DNA of 64,000 nucleotides, from NCBI RefSeq assembly GCF_900113905.1, contig NZ_FORC01000003.1:620001-684000 (forward strand), given 5' to 3'. Under the pieces are notes generated by a model. That model did not search any database. It was not told the DNA's origin and saw only the letters and a program-made list of their open reading frames with translations. The position numbers and the translations under genes were made by a program. Position 1 is the first letter of the stretch. The number at the start of each line of letters is the position of its first letter. Positions 24,285 through 33,631 of the stretch are shown piece by piece. Origin of the DNA: Phytopseudomonas argentinensis. GTDB lineage: Bacteria; Pseudomonadota; Gammaproteobacteria; Pseudomonadales; Pseudomonadaceae.

Positions 24285-26123
24285 TCAACCGTCCAGCATC
24301 GCCTTGTTGCGCACCGCGCCCTTGTCGGCGCTGGTGGCGAGCAGGGCGTAGGCTTTCAGGGCGGTGGTCACCTTGCGCGGACGTTGCTCGACCGGCTTCC
24401 AACCCTTCTTGTCCTGCTCGTGGCGGCGGTGGGCGATTTCCTCGTCGCTGACCAACAGATTGATCGAGCGGTTGGGAATGTCGATCAGCACCTTGTCGCC
24501 GTCCTTCACCAGGCCGATGGCGCCACCGGCAGCCGCTTCCGGCGAGGCGTGACCGATGGACAGGCCGCTGGTGCCGCCGGAGAAGCGGCCGTCGGTGAGC
24601 AGGGCGCAGGCTTTGCCCAGGCCCTTGGATTTCAGGTACGAGGTCGGGTAGAGCATTTCCTGCATGCCCGGGCCGCCTTTCGGGCCTTCGTAGCGGATGA
24701 TGACGATGTCACCTTCCTTCACCTCGTCATTGAGGATGCCGCGCACCGCGCTGTCCTGGCTTTCGAAGATCTTGGCGTTGCCTTCGAAGACGTGGATCGA
24801 CTCGTCGACGCCGGCGGTTTTCACCACGCAGCCGTCGAGGGCGATGTTGCCGTACAGCACGGCCAGGCCGCCTTCCTTCGAGTAGGCATGCTCGACGCTA
24901 CGTATGCAGCCGTTCTCACGATCGTCGTCCAGGGTTTCCCAGCGGGTCGACTGGCTGAATGCGGTCTGGGTGGGGATGCCTGCCGGGCCGGCCTTGAAGA
25001 AGTGATGCACGGCTTCATCAGAGGTCTGGGTGATGTCCCACTTGGCGATGGCTTCTTCCATGCTCTTGCTGTGCACGGTCGGCAGGTCGGTGTGCAGCAG
25101 GCCGCCACGGGCCAGCGAGCCGAGGATCGAGAAGATGCCACCGGCACGGTGCACGTCTTCCATGTGGTACTTCTGAATGTTCGGCGCCACCTTGCACAGC
25201 TGCGGCACATTACGGGAAAGGCGGTCGATGTCGCGCAGGTCGAAATCGATCTCGGCCTCCTGAGCAGCCGCCAGCAGGTGCAGGATGGTGTTGGTGGAAC
25301 CGCCCATGGCGATGTCCAGGGTCATGGCGTTCTCGAACGCCTTGAAGTTGGCGATGTTGCACGGCAGCACCGAGTCATCGCCTTCGCCGTAGTAGCGTTT
25401 GCACAGCTCGACGATGGTGCGCCCGGCCTTGAGGAACAGCTGCTCGCGGTCGCTGTGGGTAGCCAGGGTCGAGCCGTTGCCCGGCAGGGCCAGGCCCAGG
25501 GCTTCGACCAGGCAGTTCATCGAGTTGGCGGTGAACATGCCGGAGCACGAGCCGCAGGTCGGGCAGGCGCTGCGCTCGTATTCGGCGACTTTTTCGTCCG
25601 AGGCGGTCGAGTCGGCGGCGATCACCATGGCATCGACCAGGTCCAGGCCGTGGCTGGCCAGCTTGGTCTTGCCGGCCTCCATCGGCCCGCCGGAAACGAA
25701 GATCACCGGGATGTTCAGGCGCAGGGCGGCCATCAGCATGCCGGGGGTGATCTTGTCGCAGTTGGAGATGCACACGATGGCGTCGGCGCAGTGGGCGTTG
25801 ACCATGTACTCCACGGAGTCGGCGATGATCTCGCGGCTCGGCAGCGAATAGAGCATGCCGTCGTGGCCCATGGCGATGCCGTCGTCGACGGCGATGGTGT
25901 TGAATTCCTTGGCCACGCCGCCGGCTTTCTCGATCTCGCGGGCGACCAGCTGGCCCAGGTCCTTGAGGTGCACGTGGCCCGGTACGAACTGGGTAAAGGA
26001 GTTGGCGATGGCGATGATCGGTTTCTTGAAGTCTTCGTCCTTCATCCCGGTGGCGCGCCACAGGGCACGGGCGCCGGCCATGTTGCGGCCGTGGGTGGAG
26101 GTCTTCGAGCGGTAATCAGGCAT
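24285..26123 (-). CDS. ilvD: Dihydroxy-acid dehydratase
   Basis: Converts 2,3-dihydroxy-isovalerate and -methylvalerate to the 2-oxo acids in valine, isoleucine and pantothenate synthesis. 612 residues, full length for the Fe-S cluster class. Cluster ligands are in CISNCDKITPGM (about residue 122) and CPTCGSCSGMFTANSMNCL (about residue 190). The C-terminal half has KGGPGMQEMLYPTSYL and DGRFSGGTSGLSIGHASPEA, both family signatures. AGGAA precedes the ATG by 7 bp. Monocistronic, with its own terminator. Confidence 0.97.
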   Translation of the reverse strand: MPDYRSKTSTHGRNMAGARALWRATGMKDEDFKKPIIAIANSFTQFVPGHVHLKDLGQLVAREIEKAGGVAKEFNTIAVDDGIAMGHDGMLYSLPSREIIADSVEYMVNAHCADAIVCISNCDKITPGMLMAALRLNIPVIFVSGGPMEAGKTKLASHGLDLVDAMVIAADSTASDEKVAEYERSACPTCGSCSGMFTANSMNCLVEALGLALPGNGSTLATHSDREQLFLKAGRTIVELCKRYYGEGDDSVLPCNIANFKAFENAMTLDIAMGGSTNTILHLLAAAQEAEIDFDLRDIDRLSRNVPQLCKVAPNIQKYHMEDVHRAGGIFSILGSLARGGLLHTDLPTVHSKSMEEAIAKWDITQTSDEAVHHFFKAGPAGIPTQTAFSQSTRWETLDDDRENGCIRSVEHAYSKEGGLAVLYGNIALDGCVVKTAGVDESIHVFEGNAKIFESQDSAVRGILNDEVKEGDIVIIRYEGPKGGPGMQEMLYPTSYLKSKGLGKACALLTDGRFSGGTSGLSIGHASPEAAAGGAIGLVKDGDKVLIDIPNRSINLLVSDEEIAHRRHEQDKKGWKPVEQRPRKVTTALKAYALLATSADKGAVRNKAMLDG

Positions 26124-26349
26124 GACGGATTCCTGCGGCTAATCAGGTAGGCATTGATAGGTGGGTGAGCGGATCAGCGGCAGATGACCGCGAAGCAAGG
26201 TGGCATGGCGCACGACGGGATCTCCGTCTGCCTGCCCGGGCTCACAGGCCCGCCGAAGGGTGGCTGGCGGGAAATGCCTTGATTCTACGCCGCACCGGGC
26301 GAGGGAGGAAAGGCTGGCGGCAGCCGGCCGTCCCGCAGTTGCGAGCGCG

Positions 26350-27411
26350 CTAGCCGCGCAGGATGGCGGCCGGAATCTGCTCCAGGGGGATTTCCCGGCT
26401 GACCGCACCGAGCTTCATGGCTTCCTTGGGCATGCCGTAGACCACGCAGCTGGCCTCGTCCTGGCCGAGGGTCAGGGCGCCGGCCTCGGACATTTCACGC
26501 AGGCCGCGGGCGCCGTCGTCGCCCATGCCGGTCATGATGATGCCGGTGGCATTGGCACCGGCAGCACGGGCGGTGGAGCGGAACAGCACATCCACCGAAG
26601 GCCTGTGGCGGCTGACGGGCGGGCCGTCGACCACGTCGACCACATACTGGGCACCGCTGCGCTTGAGCAGCAGGTGGCGCCCGCCCGGGGCGATCAGGGC
26701 GCGACCGGGCACCACGCGGTCGCCGTGGCGTGCCTCCAGTACCTCCAGCTCGCACAGCCCGTTGAGGCGCTCGGCGAAGGCGGCGGTGAAGCGCTCGGGC
26801 ATGTGCTGGACGATCACCAGCGCCGGGCAGACCCGCGGCAGGCGGGTGAGGATGTACTCCAGCGCCTGGGTGCCGCCGGTGGAGGTGCCGATGGCGACGA
26901 TACGCTCGGTGGTACGCGCCATGGCGCCGCTGGCCGGCGGCAGGATGACATCGGCACTGAGCTTGGCCTGGGGCGCGGCTGGCGCCGCTTTGTCGGCCAG
27001 GCGGCGGACGTTGGCGCGGGCCGCGGCCTTGACCGCGTTGACCAGGTCGTCGCTGGCGTTGACCAGGAACTTGCTGAGGCTGGCCTGGGGTTTGGTGACG
27101 ATGCTTACCGCGCCGGCCGACAGCGCCTGCATGGTGGTGGTGGCACCTTTCTCGGTCAGCGTCGAGCAGATCACCACCGGGGTCGGCCGCTCGGCCATCA
27201 GCTTGCGCAGAAAGGTGATGCCATCCATGCGCGGCATTTCGACGTCGAGCACTATCACGTCGGGCCATTGGCGTTGCATTTTGTCGAGCGCGAACAACGG
27301 GTCGGCGGCGGTGCCGATCACCTCGATCGCCGGGTCGGCGGCCAGCACCTGGGAGAGCACCTGGCGCACCACGGCCGAGTCGTCGACGATCATGACTTTT
27401 ATGCTTTTCAT
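26350..27411 (-). CDS. cheB: Chemotaxis protein-glutamate methylesterase/glutaminase
   Basis: Removes methyl groups from, and deamidates, chemoreceptors when phosphorylated by CheA. 353 residues: receiver domain (1-120; Asp10, Asp11, phospho-acceptor Asp56 in VLDVEMPRMD, Lys in VTKPQ), a linker of about 45 residues, then the methylesterase with GTSTGG (Ser177), QHMPERFT (His) and GMGDDGARG (Asp). Last gene of the leftward chemosensory cluster; its ATG overlaps the cheD stop by four bases. Confidence 0.96.
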   Translation of the reverse strand: MKSIKVMIVDDSAVVRQVLSQVLAADPAIEVIGTAADPLFALDKMQRQWPDVIVLDVEMPRMDGITFLRKLMAERPTPVVICSTLTEKGATTTMQALSAGAVSIVTKPQASLSKFLVNASDDLVNAVKAAARANVRRLADKAAPAAPQAKLSADVILPPASGAMARTTERIVAIGTSTGGTQALEYILTRLPRVCPALVIVQHMPERFTAAFAERLNGLCELEVLEARHGDRVVPGRALIAPGGRHLLLKRSGAQYVVDVVDGPPVSRHRPSVDVLFRSTARAAGANATGIIMTGMGDDGARGLREMSEAGALTLGQDEASCVVYGMPKEAMKLGAVSREIPLEQIPAAILRG

Positions 27412-27926
27412 TGCGATTGCTGTCCAGCGCGGAGCCCGGGGGCAGTTGATGGCAGGCTTTGCTTCAGGGCGATCTGGCCGCTCCAGATATCAAAGATCAG
27501 ATTGCGATGGCGGGTGCCGCCGACATGTTCGCCGTAGCAGCCGATGTTGCGCTCGGCTAGCAGGCGGCGGGCGGTGTCGACGTTGTGCTGGCCCACATGC
27601 TGACGCCGGGTATGGGCCAGCTCGGCAAACATGTGGCTGCCGCCGAATATCCGCGCCTGGTAGTCGCCCAGCGCAGTGCCACTCTGGCTGATAGCGTCGC
27701 ACAGCAGGCTCATGACCTCATCGCCATAACGCCCGTCTCGCTGGGCACTGGGGCGGCCGCGTGTCGGCAGGATGAAATGGCACATGCCGCCCAGGCGTGC
27801 GCGAGGGTGCCAGAGCACGATCGACACGCAGGAGCCGAGCAGGGTGCGCACGCGCGTGTAGGGGCCGCCGAAGTGATAGCCCCCGGGCTGCAGGTAAATC
27901 TCGGTGATAGCAGAACGTTTAGGCAT
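27408..27926 (-). CDS. cheD: Chemoreceptor glutamine deamidase
   Basis: Deamidates specific receptor glutamines to glutamate. 172 residues with the catalytic Cys33 in LLGSCVSIVLW and His50 in GGMCHFILP, plus the FGG and NxRNLIFD motifs. It overlaps cheR by eight bases and cheB by four, consistent with tight translational coupling in the order cheR-cheD-cheB, the normal adaptation module of this type of cluster. Confidence 0.95.
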   Translation of the reverse strand: MPKRSAITEIYLQPGGYHFGGPYTRVRTLLGSCVSIVLWHPRARLGGMCHFILPTRGRPSAQRDGRYGDEVMSLLCDAISQSGTALGDYQARIFGGSHMFAELAHTRRQHVGQHNVDTARRLLAERNIGCYGEHVGGTRHRNLIFDIWSGQIALKQSLPSTAPGLRAGQQSQ

Positions 27927-28740
27927 CGGGATTTTGATAGATCGAGGGCTTTACCACCCTGAGGGTATCGTTGACGCCGTTCAGGCTTTCCGAGTGGCTG
28001 ATGATGAAATGGCCACCCGGGCGCAGGTGTTTGAGCAGGCGTGAGACGACCTGGCGCTTGGTATCGGCGTCGAAATAGATCATCACGTTGCGCAGGAAGA
28101 TCACGTCGAACAGGCCGACATCCGGCAGCGCGTTGTTGAGGTTGATCTGCGCGAAGCGCACCCGCTGGCGCAGGGCCGGGGCAATCATCATCCGGCCCTG
28201 GTTGTCGTCGATGCCGCGCAGGCAATGCTTGACCAGCAGATGGCGGGGGATGTTCTGGCCGTCCTCGAGGTCGTACACGCCATTGCGCGCCTGGGTGAGG
28301 ATGCGCTGACTGATATCCGAAGCGAGGATTTCCCAGGGGCGTTCACCCAGGCGCTCGGCCAGCAGCAGGGCCAGGGTGTAGGGCTCCTCGCCACTGGAGC
28401 AGGCGCCACTCCAGATACGCAGCGGACGACCGCTGGGAATCGCGCCGGGCTTTTGCAGCAGCTCGCGCAGGAAGTCGAAATGCTTGGGCTCGCGGAAGAA
28501 GTAGGTTTCGTTGGTGGTGAGCAGGTCCACGCAGGTCTGCAGCTCCGCCTTGTCCTTGCCGATCAGCCGGAAGTATTCGCCATAGGTGGTCATGGCCAGT
28601 GAGCGCAGGCGCTTGTTGAGGCGGCCAGCCACCAGGGTCTTCTTGGTATCGGACAGGTGAATGCCGGCGATATTGTGGATCAGCTGGCGAAACTGGCTGA
28701 ACTCGGTATCCGAGAGCGTGGCTTGGTTCGACGTGGGCAT
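27919..28740 (-). CDS. cheR: Chemotaxis protein methyltransferase
   Basis: S-adenosylmethionine-dependent methylation of receptor glutamates. 273 residues: an N-terminal helical domain (about 1-85), then a Rossmann domain with the SAM motif IWSGACSSGEEPYTLA and later VIFLRNVMIYFD. The start is ATG 28740, one base after the stop of the upstream cheW. The C-terminus GGHFIISHSESLNGVNDTLRVVKPSIYQ is standard for the family. Confidence 0.95.
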   Translation of the reverse strand: MPTSNQATLSDTEFSQFRQLIHNIAGIHLSDTKKTLVAGRLNKRLRSLAMTTYGEYFRLIGKDKAELQTCVDLLTTNETYFFREPKHFDFLRELLQKPGAIPSGRPLRIWSGACSSGEEPYTLALLLAERLGERPWEILASDISQRILTQARNGVYDLEDGQNIPRHLLVKHCLRGIDDNQGRMMIAPALRQRVRFAQINLNNALPDVGLFDVIFLRNVMIYFDADTKRQVVSRLLKHLRPGGHFIISHSESLNGVNDTLRVVKPSIYQNPDA

Positions 28741-28741
28741 G

Positions 28742-29257
28742 TCAGTGATTAGCCCCCTGTTGCTGGGCCTGGTTCAGTGCCACGTATTCTTCGGCCGAGA
28801 TCACCCGGCCGATATCGAGCATCACCACCAGGCGATCATCCAGCTTGCCCATGCCGCGAATGAAGTCGGCGCGAATGCTGCCGCCGAAGGCGGGGGTTGG
28901 TTCGATGTGCTCGGCGCCCAGCTCACGCACTTCGTTGACCGCATCGACCACGATGCCGATCACCTGGGTGTGTTCCGGCCCGGTGATCTCGAGAATCACG
29001 ATGCAGGTGCGCGGGCCGATGGCGGTGGGGTGGCCGCCAAAGCGCTGGCCGAGATCCACCACCGGTACCACGGCGCCGCGCAGGTTGATCACGCCGAGAA
29101 TGCTCGGTGGCATCATCGGCACCGTGGTCAGCCGGCCGTACTCGATGATCTCGCGCACGGCACGAATCTCCACGGCGAACAGCTCATGGGCCAGGGTGAA
29201 GGTCAGGTACTGGCCCGAGTCCGCCGTGGCGTTGTCGAGCAGCCGTGGTTCACTCAT
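28742..29257 (-). CDS. cheW: CheW coupling protein (downstream copy)
   Basis: SH3-like adaptor linking chemoreceptors to CheA. 171 residues. The CheW fold is clear in YLTFTLAHELFAVEIRAVREII, PPSILGVINLRGAVVPVVDLGQRFG and VIGIVVDAVNEVRELG. This is one of two cheW genes in the cluster; it sits between the MCP gene and cheR, with 3 bp to the MCP stop. It differs considerably from the other copy (30961-31458), so the two may serve different receptors or different positions in the array. Confidence 0.93.
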   Translation of the reverse strand: MSEPRLLDNATADSGQYLTFTLAHELFAVEIRAVREIIEYGRLTTVPMMPPSILGVINLRGAVVPVVDLGQRFGGHPTAIGPRTCIVILEITGPEHTQVIGIVVDAVNEVRELGAEHIEPTPAFGGSIRADFIRGMGKLDDRLVVMLDIGRVISAEEYVALNQAQQQGANH

Positions 29258-29260
29258 GGG

Positions 29261-30910
29261 TTACTCCTGGAAGCGTACGTAACCGGCCGGCAGGCCGCCG
29301 GTATGACCGTCGTCGTCGCGCGGCTGGCGTGTCGGGCCATTGCCGCGTGGTGGCTGTGGGCGGTTGCGTGGCGGGTTGGCGACGGTGATGCGCTCGCCCG
29401 CGCCGGTGAGGCGGAAGAAGTCCATCAGCTGTTGCAGCTGCTCAGCCTGGCCGCTCATTTCTTCGGCGGTGGCGGCCAGTTCCTCGGAAGCCGAGGCGTT
29501 CTGCTGGGTCAGCTCGCTGAGCTGGTTCATAGCCGTGCTGATCTGGCCGACGCCGCTGCTCTGCTCGTCGGAGGCGGCAGCGATTTCCTGCACCAGGTCG
29601 GAGGTCTTGGCAATCGACGGCACGATCTCGTCGAGCAGGGTGCCGGCGCGTTCGGCCAGGGCCACGCTGCTCTTGGCCACTTCACCGATTTCCTGGGCGG
29701 CCACCTGGCTGCGTTCGGCCAGCTTGCGCACTTCTGCAGCGACCACGGCAAAGCCCTTGCCGTGCTCGCCGGCACGGGCCGCTTCGATAGCGGCGTTGAG
29801 GGCCAGCAGGTTGGTCTGATAGGCGATGTCGTCGACGATGCCGATCTTGTCGGCGATGGTCTTCATGGCGCGCACGGTGTCTTTCACCGCCTGGCCGCCT
29901 TCACCGGCTTCGTTGGCGGCCTTGCTGGCCATGCCATCGGTGACCCGGGCGTTCTCGGTATTCTGGGCGATGGAAGCGGACATCTGCTCCATCGAGGCGC
30001 TGGTTTCCTCTACCGAGGCGGCCTGCTCGGAGGCGGCCTGGCTCATGCTCTGGGCGGTGGAGGAAATTTCCTCGGAGGCGCTGGACAGCGAGTCGGCGGA
30101 GCTGCGCACTTCGGCGATGATTTGCGCCAGCTTGCCGCTCATGTTGCTCATGGCGTTGAGCAACTGGCCGGTTTCATCGCGCGCCTTGCTGTCCAGGTTG
30201 ACGCGCAGGTCACCTTCGGCCAGCAGGTTCGCGGCATCGACGGCACGGCCCAGGGGGCGGGTGATGCTGCGGCTGATCAGGAAGCCGAGGAGGATGCCAA
30301 ACAGCACGCCGCCGATGATCACGGCGATCATCACGGTGCGGCTGGTACTGTACAGGGCGGTGGTCTCGTCGTTGGCCTGGCTTGCGTTGGCCTCCTTGAT
30401 CTTCGAAAGCTCGGCGAAGATCTCGCCGATCTTGTCGCCATGGGCGCGGGTCTCGGTCATATGCCGCTGCAGTTCCGGATCCCCGGCATACAGGTCCTGG
30501 GCTGCCGCTGCTCGCAGGGTTTGCGCCATGCTCTCCTGATAGTCTTTCCAGACCGCATCGGACTCGCGGAAAAGCTCCATGGCCCGGTCGCTGGAAAACA
30601 TCTTGCGGGCTTCGTCCATGAGCACGCGGGCGGTTTCGCTGTAATGGTTGATCTCGCTGCGAATGCGATCACGATCCTGCTGGGTGGGGGCGATCACGTA
30701 GTTGGCGCGCGCCCGGCCGATGTAGATCAGGTTGATGTTGGCGTCCTTGATCTTGGAAAGCCCCATCAGCTCCCGGGCATACATCTTTTCCGCGAGGTCG
30801 TTCATGGTCGAGGTGTTGGACAGGCCGACCAGGCCGACGATGGCGCTGATTCCGGCGACCAGGATAAAGGCGACGATGAGCCGGGTACCGATCTTGAAGT
30901 TGTTGAGCAT
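29261..30910 (-). CDS. Methyl-accepting chemotaxis protein with four-helix-bundle sensor
   Basis: 549 residues: membrane segment 1 (about 11-31), a periplasmic helical domain (about 32-188, 4HB_MCP-like), membrane segment 2 (about 192-214), HAMP (215-268), and a long coiled-coil signalling domain with the hairpin tip IAYQTNLLALNAAIEAARAG. A proline/arginine-rich linker of about 40 residues follows, ending in AGYVRFQE. Receptors with a flexible linker and a short aromatic C-terminal tag often use it to tether CheR or CheB. It replaces the haem-PAS soluble receptor (Aer2/McpB) found at this place in P. aeruginosa. Ligand unknown. Confidence 0.93.
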   Translation of the reverse strand: MLNNFKIGTRLIVAFILVAGISAIVGLVGLSNTSTMNDLAEKMYARELMGLSKIKDANINLIYIGRARANYVIAPTQQDRDRIRSEINHYSETARVLMDEARKMFSSDRAMELFRESDAVWKDYQESMAQTLRAAAAQDLYAGDPELQRHMTETRAHGDKIGEIFAELSKIKEANASQANDETTALYSTSRTVMIAVIIGGVLFGILLGFLISRSITRPLGRAVDAANLLAEGDLRVNLDSKARDETGQLLNAMSNMSGKLAQIIAEVRSSADSLSSASEEISSTAQSMSQAASEQAASVEETSASMEQMSASIAQNTENARVTDGMASKAANEAGEGGQAVKDTVRAMKTIADKIGIVDDIAYQTNLLALNAAIEAARAGEHGKGFAVVAAEVRKLAERSQVAAQEIGEVAKSSVALAERAGTLLDEIVPSIAKTSDLVQEIAAASDEQSSGVGQISTAMNQLSELTQQNASASEELAATAEEMSGQAEQLQQLMDFFRLTGAGERITVANPPRNRPQPPRGNGPTRQPRDDDGHTGGLPAGYVRFQE

Positions 30911-30960
30911 GGTGCAAATCCTTTCGTGTGGAGGTCGCTAGTGAGGTCAGGCCCGTCGGC

Positions 30961-31458
30961 TCAGTCGCTTTCTGTGTTCGGCGGGCTGCCGAGTGCTTCT
31001 AGATCGAGTACCTGGGCGAGTGCCAGCAAGGTGACGAAGCGTTCCTCCAGACGCACGACACCGGTGATGAATTCGCTACGCAAATGGCTGCCGAACGACG
31101 GCGCCGGCTGGATATCGGCGGGGTGGATTTCGCGCACCGCGTTGACGGTGTCCACCAGCACGCCGATGGCCTGGGGGCGCTCCTCATTCGGCATGTCGAG
31201 GATCACGATGCAGGTACGCTTGCCCAACGGCGTCAGCTGGCCGTTGAAGCGCGCCTGCAGGTCGATCACCGGCACCACCGAGCCGCGCAGATTGGTCGCA
31301 CCGCGTACCGCTGCCGGCATGCGCGGTACCGGGGTGAAACGCGTGCATTCGAGAATTTCCCGGACATGCAGGGTGTCGACGGCGTAATGCTCGTCGCCCA
31401 GTACGAACGTCAGGTACTGCTGTGCCGGTTGCGAAGGGGCATTGACGATACTGGTCAT
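30961..31458 (-). CDS. cheW: CheW coupling protein (upstream copy)
   Basis: 165 residues with the same fold as the second copy: QYLTFVLGDEHYAVDTLHVREIL, MPAAVRGATNLRGSVVPVIDLQARF, AIGVLVDTVNAVREI. The ATG overlaps the cheA stop by four bases (ATGA). It ends 50 bp before the MCP start, the largest internal gap in this part of the cluster, where a second promoter could lie. Confidence 0.93.
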   Translation of the reverse strand: MTSIVNAPSQPAQQYLTFVLGDEHYAVDTLHVREILECTRFTPVPRMPAAVRGATNLRGSVVPVIDLQARFNGQLTPLGKRTCIVILDMPNEERPQAIGVLVDTVNAVREIHPADIQPAPSFGSHLRSEFITGVVRLEERFVTLLALAQVLDLEALGSPPNTESD

Positions 31459-33626
31459 GCTTCAAGCCTCTCGGCGCGTGGTGTTTCCGGGACGCTGGTC
31501 AGCTGGGTGAGCAGGCTGGGAATGTCGAGAATCAGGGCCACGTTGCCGTCCCCCAGAATGGTGAAGCCGCCGAGTCCCTGGCAGCGCTCGAATACCTTGC
31601 CCAAGGGCTTGATTACCGTCTGGAATTCACCTGCCAGGTGGTCGACCACCAGTCCGGCGCGCAGCCCGGCCTGGCGTACCACCACCACGCTTTCGCGGCG
31701 CGGCGGCTGGCTCTGTTCCTTGAACAGGTCGCGCAGCCGCACGATGGGCAGCATCCGGCCACGCAGTTCCAGGTGACCGCGGTTGAACGAGGTGTTGGCG
31801 GGCAGCTCGATGCATTCTTCGACCATCTGCAGGGGGATCACGTAACCGGCCTGGCCCACGCTGACCAGGAAGCCGTCGATGATCGCCAGGGTCAGGGGCA
31901 GGCGGATGCGGATGCGCGTGCCCTGGCCCAGGGTGCTGTCCAGTTCGATGCTGCCGCGCAGGGCGGCGATGTTGCGCTTGACCACGTCCATGCCAACGCC
32001 GCGCCCGGACAGGTTGCTGACCTGTTCGGCAGTGGAGAAGCCGGGCTCGAAGATCAGCGCGAAGGTTTCCTTTTCCGACAGCGTCTGCCCTTCGCCCACC
32101 AGGCCGCGTTCGCGGGCCTTGGCAAGGATCCGCTGGGCATCCAGGCCGCCGCCGTCGTCGCTGACTTCCAGGACGATGCTGCCGGCGTCGTGGTAGGCAT
32201 TGAGGGATACCTTGCCCTGGGCCGGCTTGCCGCGCGCCAGGCGGGTTTCTACCGACTCGATGCCGTGGTCCATGGCATTGCGCACCAGGTGGGTGAGCGG
32301 ATCTGTGATGCGCTCGACCACGGTTTTGTCCAGCTCGGTCTCGCCGCCGCTGATGGACAGGGCGATATCCTTGCCGAGTTCACTGGACACGTCGCGCACC
32401 ACCCGCTGGAAGCGGTTGAAGGTACTGCCGACCTGCACCATGCGCAGCGGCAGCGCCGAATCGCGGACTTCCTCGACCAGCCGTGAGAGCAACTCGGTGG
32501 CTTCGGACATTTCCGGATGGCCGCACTTCTGCGCCGTCATCCGCGCGCCGGCGCCAGCGATGATCAGCTCACCGACGAGGTCGATCAGCTTGTCCAGCTT
32601 GCCGGCGTCTACGCGGATCAGGCTGTTCTCGTTGCTGCGGTTTTCCTTGATCTGCTGTTGCTTCTGCAGGGCGGCGGCGATCACTGGCGCCTGCACCAGG
32701 CTTTCCTCGACCAGCACCCGGCCGATCGGCCGCGGCTCGTCGCGTTGCTGGCCCTGCACCTGGGCGTGCAGCACGTCCTGCAGTTCGTTGGCGGTCAGTG
32801 TGCCGCAGCGCATGAGGATCTCGCCCAGGCGCATGTCCTCCTCGGGCAGGGCGCGAATCAGCTCCAGGTATTCGTCCGATTTGCTGTGGGGCGGCAGGAT
32901 GCGGATCAGGCTGTCTTCACGCACGAACTCGAAGGCCCCCTCGATGGTGGCCTTGTCGGCATCGCTGGCGAAGGCAACCTCGAACCCCAGGTAGCAGGTT
33001 TCCGGGTCCATTTCGGCGGCGCCTGGAATGCGATCGAGCAGTGGCACGATGCTGATGATCTGCCCAAAGGTGTTCAGGTAGCGGAACAGACCGAGCGGAT
33101 CCATGCCGTTGCGCAGGGTGTCCGGGGCGAACCGCAGCGACAGGTGCCAGTGGTCGGCACCGATGCCGCCGGAATGCCCGCGTTCGATGCGCGGGGCAGC
33201 GGCGGGCACCGGTTCGCTGCGTGGCGCAGGCTCCAGGTAGCGAGACAGCTGTTCGCCAAGCTGCTGGTGGGCGATCTGCGTGTCGGTTTCGAGGTTCTTC
33301 AGATCGGCGCCACTGTCGACCAGCGCCACCAGCCGGCCCAGGTGGTCGCCGACCTGCAGGAACAGCGCGGTCATGTCCTTGTCGAAGCGCAGCTCGCCGT
33401 TGCGCACTCGATCCAGAACGCTTTCGGCGATATGGGTGAAGGCGACGATCACATCGAGGCCGAACAGCCCCGCCGAGCCCTTGATGGTATGGGCGGCACG
33501 GAATATGGCATTGATGGTATCGGCGTCATCCGGATCGTGTTCCAGCTGCAGCAACGCCTCCTCCATCTGTTGCAGCAGTTCCTGGCTTTCGGCGATGAAG
33601 ACCTGCAGCACTTCGTCCATGTTCAT
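31455..33626 (-). CDS. cheA: Chemotaxis histidine kinase CheA
   Basis: Phosphorylates CheY and CheB in response to receptor state. 723 residues. Order of domains: Hpt with AAHTIKGSAG (phospho-His46); a second region (about 155-280, WHLSLRFAPDTLRNGMDPLGLFRYL) standing where P2 is expected; a short helical insert (LMRCGTLTANELQDVLHAQ); dimerisation helices (VDAGKLDKLIDLVGELI, about 335); the ATPase with LVRNAMDHGIE, DDGGGLD and GRGVGMDVV; and a C-terminal CheW-like domain. Starts with MNMDEVLQVF; ATG 33620 is a second possible start two codons in. It lies between the STAS and cheW genes. Confidence 0.95.
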   Translation of the reverse strand: MNMDEVLQVFIAESQELLQQMEEALLQLEHDPDDADTINAIFRAAHTIKGSAGLFGLDVIVAFTHIAESVLDRVRNGELRFDKDMTALFLQVGDHLGRLVALVDSGADLKNLETDTQIAHQQLGEQLSRYLEPAPRSEPVPAAAPRIERGHSGGIGADHWHLSLRFAPDTLRNGMDPLGLFRYLNTFGQIISIVPLLDRIPGAAEMDPETCYLGFEVAFASDADKATIEGAFEFVREDSLIRILPPHSKSDEYLELIRALPEEDMRLGEILMRCGTLTANELQDVLHAQVQGQQRDEPRPIGRVLVEESLVQAPVIAAALQKQQQIKENRSNENSLIRVDAGKLDKLIDLVGELIIAGAGARMTAQKCGHPEMSEATELLSRLVEEVRDSALPLRMVQVGSTFNRFQRVVRDVSSELGKDIALSISGGETELDKTVVERITDPLTHLVRNAMDHGIESVETRLARGKPAQGKVSLNAYHDAGSIVLEVSDDGGGLDAQRILAKARERGLVGEGQTLSEKETFALIFEPGFSTAEQVSNLSGRGVGMDVVKRNIAALRGSIELDSTLGQGTRIRIRLPLTLAIIDGFLVSVGQAGYVIPLQMVEECIELPANTSFNRGHLELRGRMLPIVRLRDLFKEQSQPPRRESVVVVRQAGLRAGLVVDHLAGEFQTVIKPLGKVFERCQGLGGFTILGDGNVALILDIPSLLTQLTSVPETPRAERLEA

Positions 33627-33631
33627 GGTGT

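Noticed and set aside
24384..26150. A 588-codon plus-strand open frame
   Set aside because: Exact antisense shadow of ilvD; no domain pattern, and its length follows from the G+C bias.
28661..31387. A 908-codon open frame on the plus strand
   Set aside because: It is antisense to cheR, cheW, the MCP and the second cheW, all of which have strong family matches. Its His/Gly/Asp-rich translation is what high-G+C genes give in the complementary frame.
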